DNA of 63,865 nt from Burkholderia pseudomultivorans (GCF_902499075.1 NZ_CABVPP010000041.1:1-63865); one strand, 5' to 3'; positions 1 to 9,794 are shown, counted from the stretch's first letter. Numbers and translations are program-made. Notes: generated from the sequence alone by a model not told the origin.

Positions 1-37
1 GGCGCGGCGCGCGCGGGCCGCGCCCGCCCGCGCCGCG

Positions 38-43
38 TACAAT
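38..43 (+). promoter_or_regulatory. -10 element (TACAAT) of the first gene
   Basis: TACAAT matches the -10 form seen upstream of several genes in this window (pepP, ruvB, the OsmC gene). It lies 30 bases before the ATG at 74, giving a predicted 5' leader of about 24 bases. The -35 region is G+C rich with no clear match, and the window edge is close. Confidence 0.5.
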
Positions 44-73
44 ACTGGACTTTTGCACGCCCTCACCCGCCTT

Positions 74-1372
74 ATGTCCTCGCCCACCCTGTACGACTTT
101 TTCGCTCCCTGCCCGCGCGGCCTCGAAGCGGCGCTCGCCGCCGAGCTGGCCGAGATCGCCGGCCGCCACCTGGACGGCGCGCCGTTCGCCGCGGGCGCGC
201 AGGTGCCGGGCGGCGTCCATTTCCGCGGCGGCTGGGCCGCCGGCATGGCCGCGAACCTCCATTCGCGGATCGCCAGCCGGATCCTGCTGAAAATCGCGCA
301 TCGCCCGTACCGCAACGAGCAGGACGTCTACGCGCTCGCGCTCGAGCAGCCGTGGGAGCGCTGGTTCGCGGCGACGCAGACGCTGCGCGTCGACATCACC
401 GCGATCAAGTCGCCGCTGAAGAGCCTCGAATTCGCGACGCTGCGCGTCAAGGACGCGATCTGCGACCGGATGCGCGACAAGACCGGCGCGCGCCCGAGCA
501 TCGACACCGGTGCGCCGGACGTGCGCGTGTTCGCGTTCCTGACGGCCACCGACTGCACGCTGTACCTCGACACATCGGGCGAGCCGCTGTTCAAGCGCGG
601 CTGGCGCCTCGACAAGGGCGCGGCGCCGCTGCGCGAGAACCTCGCGGCCGGCATCCTGCGCCTGACCGGCTGGACACCCGGCACGCCGCTGTACGACCCG
701 ATGTGCGGCAGCGGCACGTTCCTCGCGGAAGCCGCGCAGATCGTGCTCGGCGTCGCGCCGGGCGTCGAGCGCCGCTTCGGCTTCGAAAAGCTCAAGCAGT
801 ACGACATCACCGCGTGGCAGGGCCTGAAGGTCGCGGCGCTGGACGTGAAGCGCGCGGCGCGCGCCAAGCGCGACGACCTGCGCGTGTACGGCAGCGACAT
901 CTCCGGCGACATGCTCGAGAAGGCGCGCGCGAACCTCGAACGCGCGGGCGTGCCGTCGGTGTGGCTCAAGCAGGTCGACGCGCGCGGGATGACGCCGCCG
1001 TGCGACGGCCCGGGCATCCTGCTCGCGAACCCGCCGTACGGCGAGCGGATCGAGGTGCGCGGCCGCAGCGCACGCGGCGAGGCGCGCGAGACCGGCCGCA
1101 ACCGCGGCAACGACGACGCGTTCCGCCGCACGCACACCGACGCGCCGGACAGCGAATTCTTCAACGCGCTCGGCGATGCGCTGAAGCAGCGCTTCACCGG
1201 CTGGCAGGCGTTCCTGCTCACGTCCGACCGTTCGCTGCCGGGCCAGCTCCGGCTGCGCGAATCGGCGAAGACGCCGCTGTTCAACGGCGCGCTCGAATGC
1301 CGGCTGTTCCGCTTCGACCTGATCGCGGGCAGCGTGAAAGCGCGCCCGGCCGCGCCGGAAGGCGACGCCTGA
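74..1372 (+). CDS. THUMP-domain class I RNA methyltransferase (RlmL N-domain-like)
   Basis: Predicted S-adenosylmethionine-dependent rRNA methyltransferase of 432 residues, cytoplasmic. The N-terminal 150 or so residues fit a THUMP RNA-binding domain. The catalytic domain shows the SAM motif DPMCGSGTF at about residue 208 and the N-methyltransferase motif NPPYGER at about 319. E. coli RlmL is a fusion in which the N-terminal half carries these features and makes m2G2445 of 23S rRNA; this protein matches that half alone. An Arg-rich insert of about 30 residues directly follows NPPY and is unusual. The start is taken at ATG 74; an in-frame TTG at 53 would add seven residues. The rRNA target is inferred, not shown. 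Confidence 0.85.
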   Translation: MSSPTLYDFFAPCPRGLEAALAAELAEIAGRHLDGAPFAAGAQVPGGVHFRGGWAAGMAANLHSRIASRILLKIAHRPYRNEQDVYALALEQPWERWFAATQTLRVDITAIKSPLKSLEFATLRVKDAICDRMRDKTGARPSIDTGAPDVRVFAFLTATDCTLYLDTSGEPLFKRGWRLDKGAAPLRENLAAGILRLTGWTPGTPLYDPMCGSGTFLAEAAQIVLGVAPGVERRFGFEKLKQYDITAWQGLKVAALDVKRAARAKRDDLRVYGSDISGDMLEKARANLERAGVPSVWLKQVDARGMTPPCDGPGILLANPPYGERIEVRGRSARGEARETGRNRGNDDAFRRTHTDAPDSEFFNALGDALKQRFTGWQAFLLTSDRSLPGQLRLRESAKTPLFNGALECRLFRFDLIAGSVKARPAAPEGDA

Positions 1373-1701
1373 GCGTTGCACCGCCGCGCGGGGCTGCAGA
1401 AGCGGCAACCGCGCACGGTTCCACAATGCCGGCCGGGGGCGCATCAGCGCCCGTGCCGATCCCGCATCCCGCCTCCTGACCGGCCGCAGCGCCGGCTGCA
1501 AGCGCGCGCTTCGTGCAGCCCGGCCCGGCTGCCGGACCGTACGTCCTCCGTGCTCCCTCCCCCTTTCCGGCGCCGCTTGTCGGCCGAGACCATCGGCGTC
1601 GCGACACGAACCGGCCCGACTCGACGCCACCGGCCGCTTGCGATGTTCCGCCGCCATCAACCGCCCCCTTCCGCGTCCTCGATCGCGCGCCGACCGCCCG
1701 T

Positions 1702-1740
1702 CTGTCAGTCCTGACGACACTACTGACAATACGGTGTCAG
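1702..1740. promoter_or_regulatory. Cluster of CTGACA / TGTCAG half-sites (probable operator)
   Basis: This stretch holds CTGTCAG (1702-1708), CTGACG (1711-1716), and the inverted pair CTGACA (1723-1728) / TGTCAG (1735-1740), which read together as CTGACAATACGGTGTCAG. The repeats sit about 80 bases before the VOC gene, with a WYL-type regulator gene just behind it. Autoregulated control of the pair by that regulator is the simplest reading, but it is inferred from position and symmetry only. The rest of the 446-base gap from 1373 to 1818 is G+C rich and shows no gene I can support. Confidence 0.45.
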
Positions 1741-1818
1741 CAGCCCCCGCTCACACTGCAATCCCGGCGCCATGCAATGCCGGTTCCACACAGAATCCAA
1801 ACGAATAAGGAGCGCGTC

Positions 1819-2217
1819 ATGACCGCAGCAACCGCAACCCTGGAACGCACGATTGCGTGGTTCGATATTCCGTCGCTCGATTTCGACCGCGCGATCCGCT
1901 TCTACGAAACCGTGCTGCAGACGACGCTGCAGCGCGAAGTGATCGGCGGCGTGCCGATGGCCGTGTTCGATCACGAGGCGTCGAACACCGGCGGCAGCAT
2001 CGTGTTCGATCCGCAGCAGATGAAGCCGAGCGCGAACGGCGTGCTCGTGTACCTGAACGCCGGAGAATCGGTCGTCGCGGCGCTCGAACGCGCGAAGCGC
2101 GCGGGCGGCATCGTGCAGGGCTCGGTGGTCGAGCTGCCGAACAACTACGGCTACATCGGCTACCTGATCGATACCGAAGGCAACCGGGTCGGCCTGCACG
2201 CGCCGAAATGCCACTGA
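1819..2217 (+). CDS. VOC (glyoxalase/bleomycin-resistance fold) family protein
   Basis: A 132-residue single-domain vicinal-oxygen-chelate protein, cytoplasmic. It has the paired beta-alpha-beta-beta-beta layout: an opening WFDIPSLDFDRAIRFYETVL, typical of VOC proteins, and a closing GYIGYLIDTEGNRVGLHAP. Such proteins can be glyoxalases, dioxygenases or drug-binding proteins, and the substrate cannot be read from the sequence. The ATG at 1819 is chosen because it has the ribosome site AAGGAG seven bases upstream; the frame is open further upstream but that part is low-complexity Pro/Arg sequence. It is followed after 73 bases by a WYL regulator, so the two may form one regulated unit. Confidence 0.85.
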   Translation: MTAATATLERTIAWFDIPSLDFDRAIRFYETVLQTTLQREVIGGVPMAVFDHEASNTGGSIVFDPQQMKPSANGVLVYLNAGESVVAALERAKRAGGIVQGSVVELPNNYGYIGYLIDTEGNRVGLHAPKCH

Positions 2218-2290
2218 ACGCGGCCGCCGCACGGCCGGCACGGCGCTATCATCGCGGCATTCCCACTGCCGTTGAAGCCGAGGTGCAGCC

Positions 2291-2977
2291 ATGACGCGCC
2301 GTGCCGACCGCCTGTTCCAGATCGCCGAGCTGCTGCGCGGACGCCGCCTCACGACCGCGCAGCAGCTCGCCGACTGGCTGTCGGTGTCGCCGCGCACCGT
2401 GTACCGCGACGTGCGCGACCTGCAACTGTCGGGGGTGCCGATCGAAGGGGAAGCCGGGATCGGCTACCGGCTGAACCGCCACGCGAGCCTGCCGCCGCTG
2501 ACGTTCACGGCCGAGGAGCTCGCGGCGCTCGCCGCCGGCGCGCGGATGCTCGAAACCTGGGGCGGCGCGCGCTTCGCGGGCGGTGCACGCTCGGCGCTCG
2601 CGAAGATCGCGTCGGCGATGCCGGCCGACAAGCGCACCGCACTCGACCGCCTGCCGGTATTCGCGCCGTCGTTCCATATCGACGAGGCGTTTTCCGGGAA
2701 GGTCGATGCGATCCACCAGGCCGTCGATACGCGTCACATCGTCGGCTTCACGTATCGCGACCGGCTCGGCGCGCACACGCAGCGCCGCGTGTGGCCGCTC
2801 GGGCTCGTCTACTGGGGCGGGCGCTGGACGATCGGCGCGTGGTGCGAGCTGCGCGGCGACTTCCGCACCTTCGACATCGCGCGGATGGGCGACATTACTG
2901 TGCACGAGCAGTTTCCGGACATGGAAGGCCGCCGCATCGCCGACTACATGCGGATCGCGGAAGCGCCGATGCGCTGA
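2291..2977 (+). CDS. YafY-type transcriptional regulator (HTH + WYL domain)
   Basis: A 228-residue DNA-binding regulator. Residues 1-60 form a winged helix-turn-helix of the HTH_11/DeoR kind (RRLTTAQQLADWLSVSPRTVYRDV), and the remainder, from about 140, is a WYL domain (ligand-sensing, SH3-like) seen in HIVGFTYRDR and later WGGRWTIGAWCELRGDFRTF. YafY-type proteins are often found beside VOC or DinB-like genes and usually act as repressors. Here the partner is probably the VOC gene 73 bases upstream, and the CTGACA repeats before that gene are candidate binding sites. The ligand is unknown. The pnt operon converges from the other side. Confidence 0.85.
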   Translation: MTRRADRLFQIAELLRGRRLTTAQQLADWLSVSPRTVYRDVRDLQLSGVPIEGEAGIGYRLNRHASLPPLTFTAEELAALAAGARMLETWGGARFAGGARSALAKIASAMPADKRTALDRLPVFAPSFHIDEAFSGKVDAIHQAVDTRHIVGFTYRDRLGAHTQRRVWPLGLVYWGGRWTIGAWCELRGDFRTFDIARMGDITVHEQFPDMEGRRIADYMRIAEAPMR

Positions 2978-3001
2978 CGCCGGTTCGAGCGCCCGCGAAA
3001 G

Positions 3002-3036
3002 AAAAAAGCCCGATCGGCCATACACGCCGATCGGGC
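3002..3036 (-). terminator. Rho-independent terminator of the pnt operon
   Basis: An 11-bp perfect stem (3008-3018 with 3026-3036, core CCGATCGGC) closes a 7-base loop. Read on the minus strand it is followed by six U residues (AAAAAA at 3002-3007 on the plus strand). It lies 54 bases after the pntB stop. There is no T run on the plus side, so it mainly serves the minus strand. Confidence 0.85.
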
Positions 3037-3090
3037 CGCTCCGGACGGGCCGCGCGCCGCTCGAACAGAGCGACGCCGGCCGCCCGCACG

Positions 3091-4545
3091 TCATTCGACC
3101 GCCTTCACCATGTCCTCGATGACCTTCTTCGCATCGCCGAACACCATCATCGTCTTGTCCATGTAGAACAGGTCGTTGTCGAGCCCCGCGTAGCCCGCCG
3201 CCATCGAGCGCTTGTTGACGATCACGGTGCGCGCCTTGTACGCCTCGATGATCGGCATGCCCGCGATCGGCGACTTCGGATCGTTCTTCGCGGCCGGGTT
3301 CACGACGTCGTTCGCGCCGAGCACCAGCACCACGTCGGCCTGCCCCATCTCGCCGTTGATGTCCTCCATCTCGAACACGATGTCGTACGGCACTTCCGCT
3401 TCCGCGAGCAGCACGTTCATGTGGCCCGGCATCCGCCCGGCAACCGGGTGAATCGCGTAGCGCACGTCGACGCCCTTCTCGATCAGCTTGTCGGTCAGCT
3501 CCTTCAGCGCATGCTGCGCGCGCGCGACGGCCAGCCCGTAGCCCGGCACGATCACGACCGACTCCGCGTTGCCGAGCATGAACGCCGCGTCGTCGGCCGA
3601 GCCCGACTTCACCGGGCGCTGCTCCTGCGCACCCGCCGCGCCGCCGGCCGCGGCCTCGCCGCCGAAGCCGCCGAGGATCACGTTGAAGAACGAGCGGTTC
3701 ATCGCGTGGCACATGATGTACGACAGGATCGCGCCCGACGAGCCGACCAGCGAGCCCGCGATGATCAGCATCGCGTTGTTCAGCGAGAAGCCGATGCCGG
3801 CCGCGGCCCAGCCCGAGTACGAGTTCAGCATCGACACGACCACCGGCATGTCCGCGCCGCCGATCGGGATGATGATCAGCACGCCGAGCACGAACGCGAT
3901 CGCCGTCATGATGATGAACGGCAGCCACGCCTGCGTGATGAAGAACAGCACGCCGAAGCCGAGCATCGCGATCGCGAGCATCAGGTTGATCAGGTGCTGG
4001 CCCGCGTACACGACCGGCGCGCCCTGGAACAGCCGGAACTTGTACTTGCCCGACAGCTTGCCGAACGCGATCACCGACCCGGAGAACGTGATCGCGCCGA
4101 CGAACGTACCGATGAACAGCTCGACACGGTTGCCGTACGGGATGAAGTTCGCGGCAACCGCGTCCTGCGGCACGAGCCCGAACGCTTCCGGCTCCGACAC
4201 CACCGCATACGCGATGCACACGGCCGCCAGACCGATCAGCGAATGCATCGCGGCGACGAGTTCCGGCATCTTGGTCATCTCGACGCGCGCGGCGACGAAC
4301 GCGCCGACCGCGCCGCCGACGACCAGCGCGCCGAGCACGAGCGCCAGCCCGAGCGGCAGGTTCGCGCCGAGCCAGGCCGCCTGCTTGACGATCAGCGCGA
4401 TCGTCGTGAGGATCGCGATGGCCATCCCGACCATCCCGAACAGGTTGCCGCGCCGCGCGCTCTTCGGGTTCGACAGGCCCTTCAGCGCCTGGATGAAGCA
4501 CACCGATGCGACGAGGTACAGCAGCGTAACGACGTTCATGCTCAT
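3091..4545 (-). CDS. pntB: NAD(P) transhydrogenase subunit beta
   Basis: Beta subunit (484 residues) of the proton-translocating transhydrogenase, which moves hydride between NADH and NADP+ while H+ crosses the inner membrane. The N-terminal two thirds contains about nine hydrophobic helices (domain II). The C-terminal 180 residues form the NADP(H)-binding domain III with the [12 protein letters not shown] dinucleotide signature. The chosen ATG at 4545 overlaps the TGA of the upstream pntA2 gene (ATGA), typical of translational coupling. A further open stretch upstream in this frame is a shadow of pntA2. E. coli PntB is 462 residues, so the length is normal. Confidence 0.95.
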   Translation of the reverse strand: MSMNVVTLLYLVASVCFIQALKGLSNPKSARRGNLFGMVGMAIAILTTIALIVKQAAWLGANLPLGLALVLGALVVGGAVGAFVAARVEMTKMPELVAAMHSLIGLAAVCIAYAVVSEPEAFGLVPQDAVAANFIPYGNRVELFIGTFVGAITFSGSVIAFGKLSGKYKFRLFQGAPVVYAGQHLINLMLAIAMLGFGVLFFITQAWLPFIIMTAIAFVLGVLIIIPIGGADMPVVVSMLNSYSGWAAAGIGFSLNNAMLIIAGSLVGSSGAILSYIMCHAMNRSFFNVILGGFGGEAAAGGAAGAQEQRPVKSGSADDAAFMLGNAESVVIVPGYGLAVARAQHALKELTDKLIEKGVDVRYAIHPVAGRMPGHMNVLLAEAEVPYDIVFEMEDINGEMGQADVVLVLGANDVVNPAAKNDPKSPIAGMPIIEAYKARTVIVNKRSMAAGYAGLDNDLFYMDKTMMVFGDAKKVIEDMVKAVE

Positions 4546-4859
4546 CGCGCGCCCTCCTTCGCTGCCTTCGGCTCCTTCTTGCGGAACATCTCGAGCATGC
4601 GCCGCGTCACCAGAAAGCCGCCGAACACGTTGACGGCCGCGAGCGCGACCGCGAGCGTGCCGAAGATCTTGCCGGTCGCGCCGACGGTGAGCGCCGCCGC
4701 GAGCATCGCGCCGACGATCACGATCGCCGAGATCGCGTTGGTGACCGCCATCAGCGGCGTATGCAGCGCCGGCGTGACGTTCCACACCACGTGGTAGCCG
4801 ACGTAGACCGCCAGCACGAAGATGATCACGTTGATCACCGTGTGATTGATGATTTCCAT
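4542..4859 (-). CDS. pntA2: NAD(P) transhydrogenase subunit alpha part 2 (membrane)
   Basis: A 105-residue integral membrane protein equal to the C-terminal membrane part of the E. coli PntA. It has three to four hydrophobic helices ([19 protein letters not shown], then two more) and ends with the basic tail [15 protein letters not shown]. Splitting alpha into a soluble and a membrane polypeptide is known from Rhodospirillum and is common in beta-proteobacteria. The ribosome site GGAGGAG lies just before ATG 4859. The gene is 11 bases after pntA1 and overlaps pntB by four bases. The symbol follows the split-subunit convention (also called pntAB). Confidence 0.92.
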   Translation of the reverse strand: MEIINHTVINVIIFVLAVYVGYHVVWNVTPALHTPLMAVTNAISAIVIVGAMLAAALTVGATGKIFGTLAVALAAVNVFGGFLVTRRMLEMFRKKEPKAAKEGAR

Positions 4860-4870
4860 GGTCTCCTCCG

Positions 4871-6010
4871 TTATTTGCGCGTGACTTCGCCGTCGCGGCA
4901 CAGCAGCGTCGCGGCGACGATGTCGTCGGTCAGGTCGATGTTCAGCGCGCCTTCCTTGGTGACGATCAGCTTCATGAAGTCGAGCAGGTTGCGCGCATAC
5001 AGCGCCGACGCGTCCGACGCGACCATCGACGCGAGGTTCGTGTAGCCGGCGATCGTCACGCCGCCGTGCACGATCACCTGGTCGGCGACCGTCAGCGGGC
5101 AGTTGCCGCCCTTGCGGCCGTCGATTTCCGGGCCGCGGCCGGCCGCGAGGTCGACCAGCACCGAACCGGGCTTCATCGACTGCACCGTCTCGACCGAGAT
5201 CAGCGTCGGCGCCGGGCGGCCCGGAATCAGCGCGGTCGTGATCACGATGTCGGCCTGCTTCGCGCGCTCGTGCACGAGCGCAGCCTGGCGGCCGAGCCAC
5301 GACGCCGGCATCGGCCGCGCGTAGCCGCCGACACCCTGCGCGGCTTCGCGCTCTTCGTCGGTTTCGTATGGGACATCGAGGAATTTCGCGCCGAGCGATT
5401 CGATCTGCTCCTTCACGGCCGGCCGCACGTCGGAGGCCTCGATCACCGCGCCGAGCCGCTTCGCGGTCGCGATCGCCTGCAGCCCCGCGACGCCCGCGCC
5501 GAGGATCAGCACGCGCGCGGCCTTCACGGTGCCGGCGGCGGTCATCAGCATCGGCAGGAAGCGCGGATAGAGCGACGCCGCGACCAGCACCGCCTTGTAG
5601 CCGGCGATGTTCGCCTGCGACGACAGCACGTCGAGGCTTTGCGCGCGCGTCGTGCGCGGCGCCGCTTCGAGCGCGAAACCGGTCACGCCGGCGGCAGCGA
5701 GCTGCGCCGCCTGTGCGCCGTTGAACGGATCGAGCATGCCGACCAGCACCGCACCGCGCTTGAGCAGCGGCAGTTCGGCCTCGGTCGGCGCCTGGACCTT
5801 CAGCACCAGGTCGGCGCCAAGCGCGGCCGACTGGTCGGTCAATTCCGCGCCGGCAGCCGCATAGGCTTCGTCGAGATAGCTGGCCGCGCTGCCGGCCCCT
5901 TTCGCGATACTCACGCGATGACCGGCGGCCGCGTACTTCTTCACGGTCTCCGGCGTCGCGGCCACGCGCGACTCGTTGGCCCGCGTTTCAGCAGGCACGC
6001 CAATATGCAT
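4871..6010 (-). CDS. pntA1: NAD(P) transhydrogenase subunit alpha part 1 (NAD-binding)
   Basis: The soluble NAD(H)-binding domain I of transhydrogenase, 379 residues, related to alanine dehydrogenase. It opens with [21 protein letters not shown], carries the Rossmann signature [14 protein letters not shown] around residue 170, and has the mobile-loop region near [12 protein letters not shown]. It works in the cytoplasm bound to the PntA2/PntB membrane part and supplies or consumes NADPH. It is the first gene of the three-gene operon; the ATG at 6010 follows the site GGAGG (TGGAGGAACTGACG). The gap between this gene and nudJ (6011-6287) must hold divergent promoters. Confidence 0.94.
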   Translation of the reverse strand: MHIGVPAETRANESRVAATPETVKKYAAAGHRVSIAKGAGSAASYLDEAYAAAGAELTDQSAALGADLVLKVQAPTEAELPLLKRGAVLVGMLDPFNGAQAAQLAAAGVTGFALEAAPRTTRAQSLDVLSSQANIAGYKAVLVAASLYPRFLPMLMTAAGTVKAARVLILGAGVAGLQAIATAKRLGAVIEASDVRPAVKEQIESLGAKFLDVPYETDEEREAAQGVGGYARPMPASWLGRQAALVHERAKQADIVITTALIPGRPAPTLISVETVQSMKPGSVLVDLAAGRGPEIDGRKGGNCPLTVADQVIVHGGVTIAGYTNLASMVASDASALYARNLLDFMKLIVTKEGALNIDLTDDIVAATLLCRDGEVTRK

Positions 6011-6287
6011 CGTCAGTTCCTCCAGTCATTGTCAGTATTTCTTTCTTGCGATTCTTACTGCACAACGAGCCGGACAGGCTGACGTACCGGCTCACGAGCA
6101 ACGGCTTTCACGCTGCACTTTAACCGAAAGCCGCGAGCCGGCCAGCACTTTCCGCACGATCGTTCCGGTTTGCAACAGTGCCGCGGCCGGCCGCCGCGCG
6201 CACCGGCCGGACAGACGATTCGCGGGGTCGGATTCGTCTGAGCAGACGGCGGGCAGCGTCCGGGCGCAACCGGTAAAATGCCGAACC

Positions 6288-6797
6288 ATGAAACCCGAAA
6301 CCTGGACCCCGCACGTGACCGTCGCGGCGCTCGTCGAGCGCGACGGCCGCTTTCTCGTCATCGAGGAAGAAACCTCGACGGGCCTGCGCATCAACCAGCC
6401 GGCCGGCCATCTCGAAGCCGGCGAAACGCTTGCCGACGCGGTGATCCGCGAGACGCTCGAGGAAACCGCGCACCCGTTTACGCCCGACGCGCTGGTCGGC
6501 GTCTATCTCGCGCACTACGACCGCCCCGGCACCGCCGGCGCGACCTACCTGCGCTTCACGTTCTGCGGCACGGCCGGCGAGCCGGTCGCGGGCCACGCGC
6601 TCGACGACGGCATCGTCCGCACGATGTGGATGAGCGCCGACGAACTGCGCGCCTGCGTCGATCGCCACCGCTCGCCGGCGGTGATGCGCTGCGTCGACGA
6701 CTATCTCGCCGGGCGGCGCATTCCGCTCGATTTCGTGCATACGCATTCGGTCGCGCCGCGGCCGGACGCATTCGACCGTCAGGCGGTGGGCAAATGA
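6288..6797 (+). CDS. nudJ: Nudix hydrolase, NudJ-like
   Basis: A 169-residue Nudix pyrophosphohydrolase. The Nudix box is visible ([20 protein letters not shown]), with the usual last glycine replaced. NudJ of E. coli hydrolyses HMP-pyrophosphate and nucleoside diphosphates and likewise lies next to mnmA, which is the main support for the name. The stop codon overlaps the mnmA start (ATGA). TAAAAT at 6274-6279 ends only eight bases before the ATG, so the message may be leaderless or nearly so. The substrate is inferred from family and position. Confidence 0.85.
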   Translation: MKPETWTPHVTVAALVERDGRFLVIEEETSTGLRINQPAGHLEAGETLADAVIRETLEETAHPFTPDALVGVYLAHYDRPGTAGATYLRFTFCGTAGEPVAGHALDDGIVRTMWMSADELRACVDRHRSPAVMRCVDDYLAGRRIPLDFVHTHSVAPRPDAFDRQAVGK

Positions 6798-7957
6798 GCA
6801 AGCGCCGTGTAGTGGTGGGCATGTCGGGCGGCGTCGATTCGTCGGTGACCGCGTGGCTGCTGAAGGAACAGGGCTACGACGTGGTCGGCCTGTTCATGAA
6901 GAACTGGGAAGACGACGACGACGGCGAATACTGCTCGACGCGCCAGGACTGGATCGACGTCGTGTCGGTGGCCGACCTGATCGGCATCGACGTCGAGGCG
7001 GTGAATTTCGCGGCCGAGTACAAGGACCGCGTGTTTGCCGAGTTCCTGCGCGAATATTCGGCCGGCCGCACGCCGAACCCCGACGTGCTGTGCAACGCCG
7101 AGATCAAGTTCAAGGCGTTCCTCGATCACGCGATGTCGCTCGACGCCGAGATGATCGCGACCGGTCACTACGCGCGCGTGCGCGAGCGCGACGGGCGCTT
7201 CGAGCTGCTGAAGGCGTTCGATCATACGAAAGACCAGTCGTACTTCCTGCACCGGCTGAACCAGGCGCAGCTGTCGAAGACGATGTTCCCGCTCGGCGAG
7301 ATCCCGAAGACGAAGGTGCGCGAGATCGCCGCGCAGATCGGGCTGCCTAACGCGAAGAAGAAGGATTCGACCGGCATCTGCTTCATCGGCGAACGGCCGT
7401 TCCGCGACTTCCTGAACCGCTATCTGCCGACCAAGCCCGGCCCGATGAAGACGCCGGACAGCAAGGTCGTCGGCGAGCACATCGGCCTCGCGTTCTACAC
7501 CTTCGGCCAGCGCAAGGGCATCGGCCTCGGCGGCAGCAAGGACGGCAGCGGCGAGCCGTGGTTCGTCGCCGCGAAGGACATTCCGTCGAACACGCTGTAC
7601 GTGGTGCAGGGCCACGATCATCCGTGGCTGCTGTCGCGACAGCTCGTCGCCGGCAACGTCAGCTGGGTCGCGGGCGAGCCGCCGGCCGACGGCTTCGCGT
7701 GCGGCGCGAAAACCCGCTACCGGCAGGCCGACGCCGCATGCGCATTCGGCACGGCGACGCCCGGCCCGGCCGGCGAAGCGCGCTTCTCGCTCGCGTTCGA
7801 CGATGCGCAATGGGCGGTCACGCCCGGCCAGTCGGCGGTGCTGTACGACGGCGAGATCTGTCTCGGCGGCGGCATCATCGAATTCGCGGCAACCGGCCAG
7901 CCCGGTCAGGCCGCGCCAGCGCACGGCCGTGCGCCGGCGCTCGCCGACGCACGCTGA
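6794..7957 (+). CDS. mnmA: tRNA-specific 2-thiouridylase
   Basis: MnmA thiolates U34 of tRNA-Glu, -Gln and -Lys using sulfur relayed from IscS/TusE and ATP. The 387-residue protein has the PP-loop SGGVDSS at residues 11-17, the first catalytic cysteine in [12 protein letters not shown] and the second in [13 protein letters not shown], plus the TGHYAR motif. Its C-terminal tail runs about 20 residues past the usual end in Ala/Pro-rich sequence. It overlaps nudJ by four bases, so the two are probably translated together. Confidence 0.96.
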   Translation: MSKRRVVVGMSGGVDSSVTAWLLKEQGYDVVGLFMKNWEDDDDGEYCSTRQDWIDVVSVADLIGIDVEAVNFAAEYKDRVFAEFLREYSAGRTPNPDVLCNAEIKFKAFLDHAMSLDAEMIATGHYARVRERDGRFELLKAFDHTKDQSYFLHRLNQAQLSKTMFPLGEIPKTKVREIAAQIGLPNAKKKDSTGICFIGERPFRDFLNRYLPTKPGPMKTPDSKVVGEHIGLAFYTFGQRKGIGLGGSKDGSGEPWFVAAKDIPSNTLYVVQGHDHPWLLSRQLVAGNVSWVAGEPPADGFACGAKTRYRQADAACAFGTATPGPAGEARFSLAFDDAQWAVTPGQSAVLYDGEICLGGGIIEFAATGQPGQAAPAHGRAPALADAR

Positions 7958-8074
7958 CCCGTATTCGGTTTAGACTTGCGGCACGCCGCGCCCGGCCGGA
8001 CACGATTCGGTCGAGGCCGGCGCGCCGCCGCGCAGCGTACGCATGGCGGCATCCCAGATTCTTACGGAGTCCCC

Positions 8075-9694
8075 ATGCTTTCACGACGCTACCTTGCGAT
8101 GTGGTGCGCCGTCCTGCTGCTCGTCGCGGCGGCCGCGCTCGCATCGATCCACGTGCTCTCCTGGTTCTGGATCGTCATCCCCGTCGCGCTCGTCGCGCTC
8201 GGCCTGTATGACCTGAAGCAGGACCGTCACGCGATCCTGCGCAACTACCCGCTCTGGGGCCACTTCCGCTTCCTGTTCGAGTTCATCCGGCCGGAAATCC
8301 GCCAGTACTTCGTCGAGGACGACACCGACGAGAAACCGTTTTCGCGCGCGCAGCGCAGCCTCGTCTACCAGCGCGCGAAGAACGTCGCCGACAATCGCCC
8401 GTACGGCACCGAGCTGAACGTGAAGGCCGTCGCGCACGAATGGATCAGCCATTCGCTCGCGCCGACCCGGCTGCCGAACCACGATTTCCGCATCCGCGTC
8501 GGCGCGACCCGCGCGCAGCCGTACGACATCTCGATCTTCAACATCTCGGCGATGAGCTTCGGCTCGCTGTCCGCGAACGCGATCCGCGCGCTGAACCTCG
8601 GCGCGAAGAAAGGCGGCTTCGCGCACGACACCGGCGAAGGCTCGCTGTCGAAGTACCACCGCGAGAACGGCGGCGACATCATCTGGGAAATCGCGTCCGG
8701 CTACTTCGGCTGCCGCAACGACGACGGCACGTTCAACCCCGACAAGTTCGCGAAGCAGGCCGCCGATCCGCAGGTCAAGATGATCGAGATCAAGCTGTCG
8801 CAGGGCGCGAAGCCGGGCCACGGCGGCGTGCTGCCGGCCGCGAAGATCACGCCCGAGATTGCCGAGACGCGCGGCGTGCCGATGGGCAAGGACTGCATTT
8901 CGCCCGCGACGCACTCGGAATTCTCGACGCCGCGCGGGCTGCTCGAATTCGTCGAACGGTTGCGCACGCTGTCGGGCGGCAAGCCGACCGGCTTCAAGCT
9001 GTGCATCGGCCATCCGTGGGAGTTCTTCGGGATCGCGAAGGCGATGCTCGAAACGGGCATCGTGCCGGACTTCATCGTCGTCGACGGCGCGGAAGGCGGC
9101 ACCGGCGCGGCGCCGCTCGAATTCACCGACCACGTCGGCGTGCCGCTGCAGGAAGGGCTGCTGCTCGTGCACAACACGCTGGTCGGGATCGGCGTGCGCG
9201 ACCGCGTGAAGATCGGCGCGAGCGGCAAGATCATCACCGCGTTCGACGTCGCGCGCACGCTCGCGATCGGCGCGGACTGGGTCAACTCGGCACGCGGCTT
9301 CATGTTCGCGGTCGGCTGCATCCAGGCGCAGACCTGCCATACCGGCCGCTGCCCGACCGGCGTCGCGACGCAGGATCCGGTGCGTCAGCGTGCGCTGGTC
9401 GTGCCGGACAAGTCCGATCGCGTGTACAACTTCCACCGCAATACGCTGCATGCGCTGCAGGAACTGGTGCAGGCGGCCGGCCTCGCGCATCCGTCGGAGC
9501 TGCGCGCGCACCATATCGTGCAGCGCATCTCGCCGCACGAGGTCCGGCTGATGTCGCAACTGCTGAAGTACCTGAAGCCGGGCGCGCTGCTCGACGGCAA
9601 CACCTGCGGCTACACGCTGTACGACAAATGGTGGCCGATTTCGCGCAGCGATTCGTTCACGCTCGGCGAGACCGTTTACGCGTCGATCGAGTAA
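8075..9694 (+). CDS. Membrane-anchored FMN-binding glutamate synthase-like protein
   Basis: A 539-residue protein of the glutamate-synthase FMN domain family (Glu_synthase; YerD-like). Two N-terminal hydrophobic helices (roughly residues 7-45) anchor it in the membrane. The FMN barrel follows, with FNISAMSFGSLS, PGHGGVLPAAKIT and VVDGAEGGTGAAPLEF. Near residues 415-426 a CX5CX4C cluster (cysteines 415, 421, 426) matches the [3Fe-4S] ligands of GltB. There is no glutaminase domain and no GltD partner nearby, so it is unlikely to be a normal glutamate synthase; the reaction is unknown. ATG 8075 gives a clean signal-anchor start with GGAGT upstream. Confidence 0.88.
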   Translation: MLSRRYLAMWCAVLLLVAAAALASIHVLSWFWIVIPVALVALGLYDLKQDRHAILRNYPLWGHFRFLFEFIRPEIRQYFVEDDTDEKPFSRAQRSLVYQRAKNVADNRPYGTELNVKAVAHEWISHSLAPTRLPNHDFRIRVGATRAQPYDISIFNISAMSFGSLSANAIRALNLGAKKGGFAHDTGEGSLSKYHRENGGDIIWEIASGYFGCRNDDGTFNPDKFAKQAADPQVKMIEIKLSQGAKPGHGGVLPAAKITPEIAETRGVPMGKDCISPATHSEFSTPRGLLEFVERLRTLSGGKPTGFKLCIGHPWEFFGIAKAMLETGIVPDFIVVDGAEGGTGAAPLEFTDHVGVPLQEGLLLVHNTLVGIGVRDRVKIGASGKIITAFDVARTLAIGADWVNSARGFMFAVGCIQAQTCHTGRCPTGVATQDPVRQRALVVPDKSDRVYNFHRNTLHALQELVQAAGLAHPSELRAHHIVQRISPHEVRLMSQLLKYLKPGALLDGNTCGYTLYDKWWPISRSDSFTLGETVYASIE

Positions 9695-9731
9695 CGCCGG
9701 CCGCCGCGCGTCGCGAGCGGTCGCCACAAAG

Positions 9732-9759
9732 AAAAAGCGCCCGGGCCGGGCGCTTTTTC
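9732..9759. terminator. Bidirectional Rho-independent terminator
   Basis: The stem AGCGCCCG / CGGGCGCT (9736-9743 with 9747-9754) has a three-base loop, with AAAAA before and TTTTT after it. It can end both the flavoprotein gene (plus) and the GST gene (minus). Confidence 0.88.
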
Positions 9760-9794
9760 TTGTCTGCGGATTGCGTACGCGAACCGGTCGCGGC

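Noticed and set aside
1373-1818. A riboswitch or small gene in the 446-base gap before the VOC gene
   Set aside because: Frames there are Pro/Arg low-complexity, and no conserved RNA motif was recognised; only the CTGACA repeats are reported.
2249-4501. Large open frames on both strands over the WYL and pntB region
   Set aside because: They are Arg-rich shadows without family motifs; the real genes in other frames have clear signatures.
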